Positions 1 through 6,052 of a stretch of 8,904 nt of DNA are shown piece after piece. The position numbers and the translations under genes are program-made. The notes under the pieces are model-generated. The model ran no database searches. It was not told the origin of the DNA and was given only the letters and a program-made list of their open reading frames with translations. Location: positions 1 through 8,904 of the forward strand of contig DASZMJ010000479.1 in NCBI GenBank assembly GCA_035551935.1, read 5' to 3'. The DNA is from DASZMJ01 sp035551935. GTDB lineage: Bacteria; Planctomycetota; Planctomycetia; Isosphaerales; Isosphaeraceae. Position 1 is the stretch's first letter. Each line of letters begins with the position of its first letter.

Positions 1-10
1 GGAGCCGCCC

Positions 11-223
11 ATGATTCCGGATGAGGTCAAGAAGCCATCGCCGGTCGCCGATGACGACCCGCCGGCCAGTCGCGGCGGGCGGATCGAACCGGACGGCGCG
101 GGCGACGAGGTCGAGGAGGCGTCGGAGGAGTCGTTCCCCGCGAGCGACCCGCCGTCCTTCACGCCCACCACCTCCATCGGCCCGCCCGCGCACGAACCAC
201 GACCCCGAAGGGACCCGCCTTGA
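11..223 (+). CDS. Small acidic hypothetical protein with SFPASDPP motif
   Basis: A 70-residue acidic, proline-rich, probably disordered protein. The start is supported by GGAG at positions 1-4, six bases before the ATG. The middle carries EEASEESFPASDPPSFTP (about residues 35-52). From memory, this short motif recurs in many small uncharacterised proteins of planctomycetes and proteobacteria, and no function is established for it. The tail (PPAHEPRPRRDPP) is proline- and arginine-rich. There are no cysteines, no signal peptide and no membrane segment. It is followed by about 140 bases without a convincing gene before the DUF434 gene on the same strand. The recognised motif makes it likely to be real, but I cannot assign a role. 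Confidence 0.62.
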   Translation: MIPDEVKKPSPVADDDPPASRGGRIEPDGAGDEVEEASEESFPASDPPSFTPTTSIGPPAHEPRPRRDPP

Positions 224-366
224 CGAAGCCCCGCCGCCTCGATCGGGGCCGGGGGGCGCGTTGCTGTCGCAGTGGACCCCGCGATCACCGGCCGTGACCG
301 GTCGCTTGCCAATCCTTGGGGGAACGCCGATGCTGGGCCGGGCCCACAACCCCGAGGAGAGCGACG
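224..366 (+). other. Non-coding gap between two plus-strand genes
   Basis: A GC-rich stretch in which I see no gene-like reading frame with good codon use and no clear terminator. Its last part holds the GAGGAGA ribosome-binding site (354-360) of the next gene, six bases before the GTG start at 367. The following frame is also open further upstream, to an ATG at 316, but those 17 codons look non-coding. Confidence 0.4.
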
Positions 367-1065
367 GTGCCCGACCGCCGGAAGCATCGCGGCCCCGGCC
401 CACGGGACGCCGACTGGTTCGGCCCCGACGCGCGCAACACCCTCGCGGCGGCCGTCGCCGACCTGTCGTGGCTGCTGTCGCGCGGATACGCCGAGCCGTC
501 CTCCGTGAAGCTGGTGGGGGATCGCTATCGTCTCGTTGAAAGGCAGCGCGTGGCCGTGCTCCGATCGGCCTGCGCCGACGGTTCGCTGGCGCGGCGTCAT
601 GCGAACCGGCTGCGGATCGAGTCGCTCCGGGGCCGGCCTTTGAGGATCGACGGGTTCAACGTGATCCTGACACTGGAGTCGGCCCTCGGGGGTGGGGTGG
701 TCCTCGGCGGTCGCGACGGCTGTTATCGCGACCTGGCGAGCGTCCACGGCACGTATCGTCGCGTCGCGGAAACGCGGCCCGCGCTCGAGCTGGCGGCGCG
801 TTGGCTGTCGAGCTGGGGGATCGGGCCGTGTACCTGGCTGCTCGACGCCCCCGTGTCGAACAGCGGCCGGCTCGCGGCGATCCTCCGCGCCTTCGGCTGG
901 CATGCCGAGGTCGTCGCCGATCCCAACGCGATCCTCGCCGTCGGCGACGACCCGATCGCGACCGCCGACGCCGGCATCCTCGAACGCTGCGGCCCCTGGG
1001 TCAACCTCGCCCGGCTCCTCGTCGAGGCCGGGGCGCCGGGGTCGTTCGTCGTCGACCTCGGATGA
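367..1065 (+). CDS. DUF434 (with DUF5616-like C-terminal part) protein
   Basis: A 232-residue soluble protein recognised as a DUF434-family protein. The N-terminal part reads PDRRKHRGPGPRDADWFGPDA, then AVADLSWLLSRGYAEPSSVKLVGDRYRLVERQRVAVLRSA, which is the DUF434 signature. The second half (from about RPLRIDGFNVILTLESALGG to the end) is the companion domain known as DUF5616. It contains the conserved DGFN and an LLDAPVSNSGRLA stretch with many acidic residues, reminiscent of a nucleotide- or metal-binding fold, though this is inference. I chose GTG at 367 because a strong Shine-Dalgarno (GAGGAGA, 354-360) sits six bases upstream and homologues begin MPDRR; an in-frame ATG at 316 lacks this. 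The biochemical role is unknown. The gene converges on the 84-aa gene on the other strand, and the hairpin at 1081-1106 follows its stop. Confidence 0.85.
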   Translation: MPDRRKHRGPGPRDADWFGPDARNTLAAAVADLSWLLSRGYAEPSSVKLVGDRYRLVERQRVAVLRSACADGSLARRHANRLRIESLRGRPLRIDGFNVILTLESALGGGVVLGGRDGCYRDLASVHGTYRRVAETRPALELAARWLSSWGIGPCTWLLDAPVSNSGRLAAILRAFGWHAEVVADPNAILAVGDDPIATADAGILERCGPWVNLARLLVEAGAPGSFVVDLG

Positions 1066-1075
1066 CGGGCGCAGG

Positions 1076-1106
1076 AAAAACCCCGGGGCCCTCCCTGGCC
1101 CCGGGG
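1076..1106 (-). terminator. Intrinsic terminator of the 84-aa gene
   Basis: Positions 1081-1090 (CCCCGGGGCC) and 1097-1106 (GGCCCCGGGG) form a perfect 10-bp GC-only stem with a 6-base loop. Read on the minus strand, the stem is followed at once by TTTTT (1080-1076), the classical rho-independent layout, 20 bases past the 84-aa stop codon. On the plus strand the stem lies 15 bases past the DUF434 stop but has no U-tract after it, so it would be a weaker stop in that direction. Confidence 0.85.
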
Positions 1107-1126
1107 TGATTCGGCCCTCGGTCGGC

Positions 1127-1381
1127 TCACGCCCCGACGACGGCGAGGTCCGCCTCTTGCGGGACCTCGGCCGCCGGGCCGGGCTCCGGGAACAGCGGCA
1201 GGGTCTCCACCAGGGCCGACGGCTTCCGTGGCGCGGCGGGGGCCTTGCCCGAGAGGACGTCGATCTTGCGACGGAGCCGGGCGCTGACCCCCGCGTGCGC
1301 CGCCTGGCTCTGGAGCGCGTGATACAACACCGGCCCGAACTCGGGGCCGTACTTGCGGACGTAGCTTTCCAGGCGTCTCAT
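1127..1381 (-). CDS. 84-aa hypothetical protein
   Basis: A basic N-terminal half, MRRLESYVRKYGPEFGPVLYHALQSQAAHAGVSARLRRKIDVLSG, looks helical and may bind nucleic acid or protein, but I recognise no family. The C-terminal half is rich in Pro, Ala and Glu (PLFPEPGPAAEVPQEADLAVVGA) and probably disordered. A purine-rich AAGGGAAG lies about seven bases before the ATG. A clear intrinsic terminator follows the stop, which argues for a real, independently transcribed gene. The 268-bp gap upstream separates it from hypB. The peptide VRKYGPEFG (residues 8-16) resembles VRKYGREPG in the 66-aa protein of the hydrogenase operon. It has no cysteine, signal peptide or membrane segment. Confidence 0.62.
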   Translation of the reverse strand: MRRLESYVRKYGPEFGPVLYHALQSQAAHAGVSARLRRKIDVLSGKAPAAPRKPSALVETLPLFPEPGPAAEVPQEADLAVVGA

Positions 1382-1649
1382 GCCAACTTCCCTTTATTCA
1401 GAATCCGGCCCGATCGGCCGGTCCTCGTCACCCTTCGTCCCTTCATTAAGTACGTCCGGGGAAACGACTTCGTTCGGAAACGACGGGCGTTTTTCGGCCG
1501 TCAACGGCGATCGCGTGTCTCATCCCGAATCGCCTGGATGATCCGGGATTGCATGGATCGCCGGCCCGACGACCAGGGCGACCCGAACGGGAACCGCTCG
1601 AGCCCACCAGGACCGGAGTCGCGAGGCGTCGCGGGGCAGGAGGCGCGAG
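1382..1649. other. Intergenic gap between hypB and the 84-aa gene
   Basis: I see no credible gene in these 268 bases; the open frames here have poor codon character. It probably holds the promoter of the 84-aa gene (minus strand) and the end of the hydrogenase transcript. Visible elements are two direct copies of GGAAACGAC 16 bases apart (1460-1468 and 1476-1484) and a short 6-bp stem CCGGCC/GGCCGG at 1405-1421 in the leader of the 84-aa gene. Around 1445-1453 the minus strand reads GTACTTAAT, a possible -10-like AT-rich patch. No convincing U-tract terminator for the hydrogenase operon was found after hypB. Confidence 0.4.
1460..1484. repeat. Short direct repeat GGAAACGAC x2
   Basis: Two identical 9-base copies, at 1460-1468 and 1476-1484, start 16 bases apart, about 80-100 bases upstream of the 84-aa start. 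They could be operator half-sites or chance. No known binding consensus is recognised. Confidence 0.3.
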
Positions 1650-2348
1650 TCAGGGTGACGCGGCGGCCAGCCCCCGATCGAGCCGCGCGGCGGAGCGGCG
1701 GGAGAGGAGGTCGTCCAGCCAGCGGTCCATGCCCTCGCCGGTCTTCGACGAGACGCCGAAGACCTCCATGCCGGGGCGGACGGACTCGATGCTGCGGCGG
1801 GCGGCGTCGGCGTCGAACTCGACGGCGAGGGCGAGGTCCATCTTGGTGATGATGGCGACGTCGGCGGTGTTGAAGATGGTCGGGTATTTGAGGGGCTTGT
1901 CCTCGCCTTCGGTCACGGAGAAGAGGACGAGCCGCAGGGCTTCGCCGAGGTCGAAGGTCGCGGGGCAGACGAGGTTGCCGACGTTCTCGACGAAGAGGAG
2001 GTCGAGCCGATCGAGGTCCCAATCGTCGAGGGCATCGGCGACCATGTCGGCCTCGAGGTGGCAGACCGTGCCGGTGGTGATCTGCTTGACAGGGACCCCT
2101 GCGCGGGACAGGCGGCGGGCGTCGTTGTCGGTGGCGAGGTCGCCGACCAGCGCCGCGACGCGGCGCTGGTCGCGGAGCCGCACGAGCATCGCTTCGAGGA
2201 AGGCCGTCTTGCCCGAGCCGGGGCTCGACACGAGGCTGACGACGTACGTGCCCGCCGCGCGGAACCGGGCCCGCAGGGCGCGGGCGGCGGCGTCGTTGTG
2301 CTTCAACACGTGCTGCCGGACCTGGACCAGGCGCGGTGGCTCGCTCAT
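1650..2348 (-). CDS. hypB: Hydrogenase nickel-insertion GTPase HypB
   Basis: A 232-residue GTPase that, with HypA, delivers Ni2+ to the [NiFe] large-subunit precursor in the cytoplasm. Visible motifs are the P-loop SSPGSGKT (41-48), GDLATDNDARR (69-79), the metal-site pair C96-H97 in TTGTVCHLEADM, C128 in ENVGNLVCPATFDLGE, the guanine-specificity motif TKMD (168-171, in place of NKxD) and SSK (200-202). C96, H97 and C128 match the dimer-interface nickel/zinc site of HypB. The N-terminus (MSEPPRLVQVRQHVLKHNDAAA) lacks both the CxxCGC high-affinity nickel motif of the E. coli protein and the His-rich stretch of rhizobial HypB, so this is a minimal form. I chose the ATG at 2348 because it overlaps the hypA stop (ATGA) and has GGAGA upstream. 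The frame stays open to 2417, but that part lies inside hypA. It is the last gene of the operon. Confidence 0.95.
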   Translation of the reverse strand: MSEPPRLVQVRQHVLKHNDAAARALRARFRAAGTYVVSLVSSPGSGKTAFLEAMLVRLRDQRRVAALVGDLATDNDARRLSRAGVPVKQITTGTVCHLEADMVADALDDWDLDRLDLLFVENVGNLVCPATFDLGEALRLVLFSVTEGEDKPLKYPTIFNTADVAIITKMDLALAVEFDADAARRSIESVRPGMEVFGVSSKTGEGMDRWLDDLLSRRSAARLDRGLAAASP

Positions 2349-2689
2349 GGGGCGATCTCCAGGGCCACGACCTCCAGCTCGCGCCCGCGCAGGATCTCGA
2401 GCGTCGGGGCGCCACACGCGGGGCAGCGGAGCTCCCAGATCGTCGGCGGCACGACCTCGACGGCGCAGGACGGGCAGTAGCTCGCGATCGGCACCTCCTC
2501 GACGACCAGGTCGGCCACCGCCAGCGGGGTGCCCTCGCGGGCCAGCTCGAAGGCGGAGACGAGCGCCTCGCGGACCACGCCGGAGAGGGCCCCGAGCCGG
2601 AGGTGGACGGCGGCCACGCGGCCGTCATGCCGCCCGGCCTCCTCCTCGGCGAGGTCCAGGATGCTCAGGGCGATCGAGAGCTCGTGCAT
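2345..2689 (-). CDS. hypA: Hydrogenase nickel-incorporation protein HypA
   Basis: A 114-residue nickel metallochaperone that partners HypB. The N-terminus MHELSIALSILD carries the conserved Met-His-Glu, in which His2 and the free amino end bind nickel. The zinc-binding module is CPSC (72-75) and CPAC (89-92), both of CxxC type, near the C-terminus. Length is normal for the family. The start at 2689 was chosen because the MHE motif must be N-terminal. The frame also has a GTG at 2713 whose last two bases overlap the upstream stop (GTGA), which would add eight residues (SGKRRRHM after the Met) and bury the nickel ligand. That alternative fits the operon's overlap pattern but not the family's chemistry. 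The stop overlaps the hypB start by four bases. Confidence 0.94.
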   Translation of the reverse strand: MHELSIALSILDLAEEEAGRHDGRVAAVHLRLGALSGVVREALVSAFELAREGTPLAVADLVVEEVPIASYCPSCAVEVVPPTIWELRCPACGAPTLEILRGRELEVVALEIAP

Positions 2690-2709
2690 GTGTCGCCGGC
2701 GCTTCCCGC

Positions 2710-2925
2710 TCACATGCTGTGGAGTTTGAGATAGCGCCGCAGGTCCGGGCCGAGGTACGTCCAGGCCAGGGCCCCGAGGCCGACGACCACGACCCCCGCG
2801 ACGAGCCAGCCCACGGTCGGGCCGCCGCGGTCGCGGTCGCGGTGGACGAGGTGGTGATGCGACCCCCAGCCGTCGCCCGACAGGTGGGACAACGGGCCGC
2901 GCCGCTCGGACGTCAGTTGCAACAT
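2710..2925 (-). CDS. Small single-pass membrane protein (DUF6893-like)
   Basis: A 71-residue protein with one clear hydrophobic helix at about residues 38-58 (VGWLVAGVVVVGLGALAWTYL), followed by a short basic tail GPDLRRYLKLHSM. The helix plus a PDxRRYLKxxSM ending is what I recall of the DUF6893 small proteins encoded in actinobacterial group 1h hydrogenase operons. It is longer than those, with a hydrophilic N-terminal extension containing HHH (23-25) and RDRDR. A strong ribosome-binding site, AAGGAGG, seven bases before the ATG supports this start. The gene overlaps the end of hupD by 13 bases. The role is unknown. Membrane anchoring or assembly of a hydrogenase that has no cytochrome b subunit in this window is a reasonable inference. 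The family match is from memory of the C-terminal motif. Confidence 0.75.
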   Translation of the reverse strand: MLQLTSERRGPLSHLSGDGWGSHHHLVHRDRDRGGPTVGWLVAGVVVVGLGALAWTYLGPDLRRYLKLHSM

Positions 2926-3467
2926 GGTGACGCCTCCTTCCCGGATATCGTACCGTCTCCGCCCGCCGCGATCTCCTCCCCGCGGAGGAGTCGCGCGACG
3001 AGCGCCTCGATCAAGGGGACCGCCTCGGCGACGGCCGCGAGGGCCGCCGGGCTCAAGCCCGCCCCGAAATCCGCCGATTCGTCGATGGGATTCGGCTCGC
3101 AGCCGACCAGGATCAGGCGGCCGACCCGAGCGCCGAGGGCCGTGGCCAGTCGCAGGACCCGGGCCGGGTCGAGGTTGTGCCCCTCGACGAGGACGCCGTC
3201 GCCGCTCGCGTCGGGGTCGCCCCGGGGCAATTCCAGGACGTAGAGCGTGCCGGGCCGCCCGCCCCGGGGGGCGGCGTCGACGAAGATGACCGACTCGTAG
3301 CCGTCGAGCAGGGCATAGGACAGGTCGAGCCCCCGGATGCCGAAGTCGACGACGCGCGCCCCCTCGGGCAGGCCGAGGGCGGCGAGTCGCCGCGCGACCT
3401 CGACGCCGAAGGCGTCGTCGCCGAGGAAGATGTTGCCGATGCCGGCGACGAGCACGCGCGGCGACAT
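2913..3467 (-). CDS. hupD: Hydrogenase maturation endopeptidase (HupD/HyaD/HybD family)
   Basis: A 184-residue nickel-dependent endopeptidase. It removes the C-terminal extension of the large subunit once the NiFe(CN)2CO centre is in place. The N-terminus VLVAGIGNIFLGDDAFGVEVARRL is the family signature. The three metal-ligand positions known from E. coli HybD (Glu16, Asp62, His93) align with D18, D64 (in IFVDAAPRGG) and H97 (in VEGHNLDP). The first is therefore Asp instead of Glu, which is also seen in HupD-type proteins. The C-terminus is extended and polar, ending SPCCN. I chose the ATG at 3467 because it overlaps the YceI gene stop (ATGA) and has GGAGGG six bases upstream. The frame stays open far upstream, but that part is the shadow of two other genes. 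Its substrate here must be HhyL, encoded at the right end. Confidence 0.93.
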   Translation of the reverse strand: MSPRVLVAGIGNIFLGDDAFGVEVARRLAALGLPEGARVVDFGIRGLDLSYALLDGYESVIFVDAAPRGGRPGTLYVLELPRGDPDASGDGVLVEGHNLDPARVLRLATALGARVGRLILVGCEPNPIDESADFGAGLSPAALAAVAEAVPLIEALVARLLRGEEIAAGGDGTISGKEASPCCN

Positions 3468-4024
3468 CACGAGCCCTCCGGCATTGCGACGAGGTCGAAG
3501 GCCACCTTCACCTCGTCTTTCAGCTTGATCGCCCCGCCGAGGGCCGTCACCGGCCGGATCCGGTAGGGCGACATCCGCAGCGTGCAGGCGCCGCGGATCA
3601 GGAGGCTGTCGGGGAAGACGAGGAGCTCCGCGTCGGTCCCGAGGGGATTGGTGACGCCGTGGAGCGTGAGCCGGCCGCCGAGGAAGACGCGGAAATGGCC
3701 GGCGCCGGCCGGCTGCGACTCCGACTCGACGAGCTGGAAGGCGATCTCGGGGGAGCTCGCGGTCTCGAGCACCTCGCGACGCATCCGGCCCTCGATCTCC
3801 TCGCGGTCGGCGGGCTTGACCGGGTCGAGCAGCTCGAGCGAGTCGGCGCGCACGGTCAGCTCCAGGCTCAGGCCCCGGGCCTCGGGCCCGTCGAGCCCGA
3901 CGACGCCGGAGAAGTCGCGGACGGCGAACGTCGGGCTGTGGCCGAGCATCGACAGCAAGCCGGTGGCGAAGGCCTGGGCCGTGAAGCGACTCTGGCCGGG
4001 ATCGAGCCGGTAGCGGGCCGTCAT
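3467..4024 (-). CDS. YceI-family protein, cytoplasmic form
   Basis: A 185-residue protein of the YceI family, lipocalin-like beta barrels that bind polyisoprenoid chains; structurally studied members hold isoprenoid quinones or related lipids. Seen here are the opening YRLDPGQSRFTAQAFATGLLSMLGHSPTF, the segment LELTVRADSLELLDPV, PEIAFQLVESE, the hallmark LTLHGVTNPL (119-128) and the closing LKDEVKVAFDLVA. Many YceI proteins are secreted, but this one has no signal peptide, so it should stay in the cytoplasm, on the same side as maturation. The start at 4024 has GGAGG six bases upstream and overlaps the stop of the 103-aa gene (ATGA). Its stop overlaps the hupD start. Location within the operon suggests a hydrogenase-related job, possibly lipid or quinone handling; this is inference. 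Confidence 0.88.
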   Translation of the reverse strand: MTARYRLDPGQSRFTAQAFATGLLSMLGHSPTFAVRDFSGVVGLDGPEARGLSLELTVRADSLELLDPVKPADREEIEGRMRREVLETASSPEIAFQLVESESQPAGAGHFRVFLGGRLTLHGVTNPLGTDAELLVFPDSLLIRGACTLRMSPYRIRPVTALGGAIKLKDEVKVAFDLVAMPEGS

Positions 4025-4332
4025 GGGGGCGCCTCCATCGGATCGAGGGGTTCGACGTCCTCCGGCCGGAAGAAGAAGCGGTGTCCGGGCTGGCGGAGCA
4101 GGCCGAGGTCCTTGCCGGGGTCGTCGTCGACGGTGACGGCCAGGAAGACGCGGCCCTCGAAGTCCTGCTCGATCGCCTCGATCGTCGCGGCCCGACCCGA
4201 CAGCGCGATGTCCATGATGTCGGCGCGGCCCTGGGGCCGGAGCCGGACTCGGTCGCCCTGGCGCAACTCCGACGCGCCGACGTGGACACACTCGACGCGC
4301 TTCCGGTCGGCCTCGGGGTCCCAGCTCGTCAT
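4021..4332 (-). CDS. Conserved 103-aa hydrogenase-operon protein
   Basis: A small soluble protein with one cysteine (C15). Its core, LRQGDRVRLRPQGRADIMDIALSGRAATIEAIEQDFEGRVFLAVTVDDDPGKDLG, reads like a beta-rich SH3/KOW-like or HypC-sized barrel. It ends in GHRFFFRPEDVEPLDP. I recall similar unnamed proteins next to group 1h hydrogenases, but no domain name or function. It is not HypC: the N-terminal Met-Cys and CLAxP-type motif of HypC are missing. Start and stop are both in four-base ATGA overlaps with the genes on each side (354-aa protein upstream, YceI downstream), so it is translated within the coupled block. A GGGGGA ribosome-binding site lies about eight bases before the ATG. Confidence 0.82.
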   Translation of the reverse strand: MTSWDPEADRKRVECVHVGASELRQGDRVRLRPQGRADIMDIALSGRAATIEAIEQDFEGRVFLAVTVDDDPGKDLGLLRQPGHRFFFRPEDVEPLDPMEAPP

Positions 4333-5393
4333 GGTGTGTGTCCCCCCGGCGACGGCCGGAGCTCGCGGAGCGTCCCGTGGAGCCCGAGCATCTGGTCGTT
4401 TGCCGTCGCCTCGGTCCGCGCCAGGAGGGCGCGGGCGCGGCGGTCGACGGCGGCCATCGCGCCTTTCTCCTCGTCGGTCAGGGTCATGATCCGGAGGGTG
4501 AGCATCTCGTCGATCTCGGTGCCGTCGAAGAAGTCGCCGGGGCTCTCGGGGGCGATCTGAGGGAAGTCGTAGAGGATGATCGGCGACGAGAGCACGGCAT
4601 CCGCCCGGCCCTCCGCGCCGACGAGGACGGGCCAGGTCCCGACGTTCCGGCAGGAGGCGGCGGCCTCGCGGTCGCCGTCGGGCGGGTCGAGGAGGGAGAC
4701 GAATTCACCGTCGCGGGCGGTCAGGATCGCGTGCGACGAGGCCAGCAACCGGAGCGTCGCGGCGTCGCGGTCCCCGCGGAGAGGGCCGTCCATCGCCGTG
4801 CGGTTCGCGACGCGGAGCGTCACACGGAAGAGGCCCGCGCCGACCTCGATCGCCTCCGCCTCGACGACCCCCTCGACGGCCTCCTGCTCGCGGACCAGGG
4901 CCCCGACGACGGCCCCGGCCGGGTCGCGCAGCGGGTCCAGGCTCCGACGGCCCGGGAACGTGAATCCACGGCGGATCGGGCCGGACGACAGCACGCCGAG
5001 CGAAACCTCGCCGAGCGTGACCTCGCGCTCCTCCGCCTCCTGCCACTCGTGGAAGACGTTGTCGCCGACCCGGAGCATCGGCACGGGGCGGAGCGTCGGC
5101 TCGGCGTCGTCGGGCCAGGCCGCCAGGGGGGGGACGAGCTCGCCGACCCGGCGCTCCGTCAGGTGCAGGAACCGGACGCGGGCGTCGAAGGTCGTCGCCG
5201 CGGTGCCGCGGACCAGGCACTCGGTCTGGTTGGCCGCGGCCGAGCCGTCGCCGCGCTCGCGGCAGGAGTCCTCCGGGTAGAGGCCACCGAACGTCCACCG
5301 CTGGCGGTTCTTGACCGACGGCCGGTAGGGATAGAGGATGTAGCCCTCATACAAGACGGCGTCGGCGATGCGGTCCACGTCGTTGCGGCTCAT
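4329..5393 (-). CDS. Conserved 354-aa hydrogenase-operon protein
   Basis: A 354-residue soluble protein with no name. The N-terminus DRIADAVLYEGYILYPYRPSVKNRQRWTFGGLYP (about 7-40) is highly distinctive, and I associate it with unnamed proteins in group 1h hydrogenase operons. The body is acidic and looks beta-rich (FHEWQEAEEREVTLGEV; GLFRVTLRVANRT). Near the end, ILYDFPQIAPESPGDFFDGTEIDEMLTLRIMTLTDEEK is another stretch that looks conserved. The few cysteines (C44, C59 and one near 285) do not form a cluster. It has no signal peptide or membrane helix. I chose the ATG at 5393 because it overlaps the DUF6084 stop (ATGA) and GGAGGAG lies upstream. The open frame continues upstream but only as a shadow of DUF6084. 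The function is unknown; its fixed place beside DUF6084 and DUF5947 suggests a role in assembly or electron transfer. Confidence 0.85.
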   Translation of the reverse strand: MSRNDVDRIADAVLYEGYILYPYRPSVKNRQRWTFGGLYPEDSCRERGDGSAAANQTECLVRGTAATTFDARVRFLHLTERRVGELVPPLAAWPDDAEPTLRPVPMLRVGDNVFHEWQEAEEREVTLGEVSLGVLSSGPIRRGFTFPGRRSLDPLRDPAGAVVGALVREQEAVEGVVEAEAIEVGAGLFRVTLRVANRTAMDGPLRGDRDAATLRLLASSHAILTARDGEFVSLLDPPDGDREAAASCRNVGTWPVLVGAEGRADAVLSSPIILYDFPQIAPESPGDFFDGTEIDEMLTLRIMTLTDEEKGAMAAVDRRARALLARTEATANDQMLGLHGTLRELRPSPGGHTP

Positions 5394-6052
5394 GGCGACA
5401 CCGGCTCCTCCGCCGCGTCGAGCAGGCGTTCCAGGGCGTGCTCCCAGGTCGGGTGGCCGCCCCGGCTCCGGTAGCGATCGAGGCGGTCGAACACGTCCTT
5501 GCGCAAACAGAGCCAGGCGCTCTTGGGATAATAGATCTCCATAAGATCGCGCCAGTCGGCCGCGGGCAGGCGGTAGGTCGCCTCCTTCTCCCAGGGGATC
5601 TGGGCTACCTGCATGCCGCCCTCGGCCGCTTCGTAGAAGATGGTGCCGCTGAAGAGGAAGCTGAGCGGGATGTCGCCGTCTTCCAACGCGGCGAAATACT
5701 TGGTGGCCGCGAGGTTGAAGTCGAAGGTGCACGGCACGGGAAGGTCCGCGGTCCCGGTCGTCTCGAACGGGGGGACGACGGCGCTGACGTGCGTCCAGAG
5801 CATCGCGCGGAGCGTCTGGCCCCAGCGCTCGGGGGTGCCGAAGAGATCGAGTAGTCGCTCGCGTTCCCCGGCCTCGTAGCGCCGTCGGGCCGGCTCGATC
5901 CGCACCTGGCAGCGGAGGGCGACGGCGTGGATCGGCGTCGGCCGCGCCCCGGGGGCGGGCGTCTCGTCGAGGCGCAGCTTGAACACGAGCAGCGGCGCCG
6001 CGGCGAACCGCTGCGGCTCGGCCCCCTCCACCCGGAAGTCCAGGTCAGGCAT
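5390..6052 (-). CDS. DUF6084 family protein
   Basis: A 220-residue soluble protein recognised as DUF6084, a family I know from group 1h [NiFe] hydrogenase operons. Visible signature segments are FRVEGAEPQRFAAAPLLVFKLRL, IHAVALRCQVRIEPARRRY, LWTHVSAVVPPF, CTFDFNLAATKYFAALEDGDIPLSFLFSGTIFY and IPWEKEATYRLPAADWRDLMEIYYPKSAWLCL. The middle looks like a beta-sandwich and the C-terminus (FDRLDRYRSRGGHPTWEHALERLLDAA) is helical. It has no membrane segment and no cysteine cluster. The gene overlaps DUF5947 by eight bases and the 354-aa gene by four, and AAGGAG lies ten bases upstream of its ATG. No biochemical function is established; a structural or assembly role is inferred from context only. Confidence 0.9.
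   Translation of the reverse strand: MPDLDFRVEGAEPQRFAAAPLLVFKLRLDETPAPGARPTPIHAVALRCQVRIEPARRRYEAGERERLLDLFGTPERWGQTLRAMLWTHVSAVVPPFETTGTADLPVPCTFDFNLAATKYFAALEDGDIPLSFLFSGTIFYEAAEGGMQVAQIPWEKEATYRLPAADWRDLMEIYYPKSAWLCLRKDVFDRLDRYRSRGGHPTWEHALERLLDAAEEPVSP

Noticed and set aside
1405..1421. CCGGCC/GGCCGG short palindrome in the leader of the 84-aa gene
   Set aside because: A six-base GC stem is expected often by chance at this base composition, and no U-tract or conserved element accompanies it.
1549..3243. Long plus-strand open frame of over 560 codons opposite hypA, hypB and hupD
   Set aside because: Arg-, Ser- and Pro-rich low-complexity translation with no family resemblance. It lies antisense to clearly recognised genes, a usual by-product of high GC content.
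2913..4289. Apparent 458-aa protein with HupD at its C-terminus
   Set aside because: The first 270 residues are out-of-frame readings of the 103-aa and YceI genes. The ATG at 3467 with GGAGGG upstream starts a full-length HupD.
4021..4332. 103-aa protein as HypC
   Set aside because: Its size fits and it sits among hyp genes, but it lacks the N-terminal Met-Cys and the conserved HypC motif, and its own core motifs differ.
4338..5474. Plus-strand open frame of 378 codons opposite the 354-aa gene
   Set aside because: The opposite strand encodes a coherent protein with ATGA-coupled ends. This frame reads as an antisense shadow rich in Arg, Gly and Ala.
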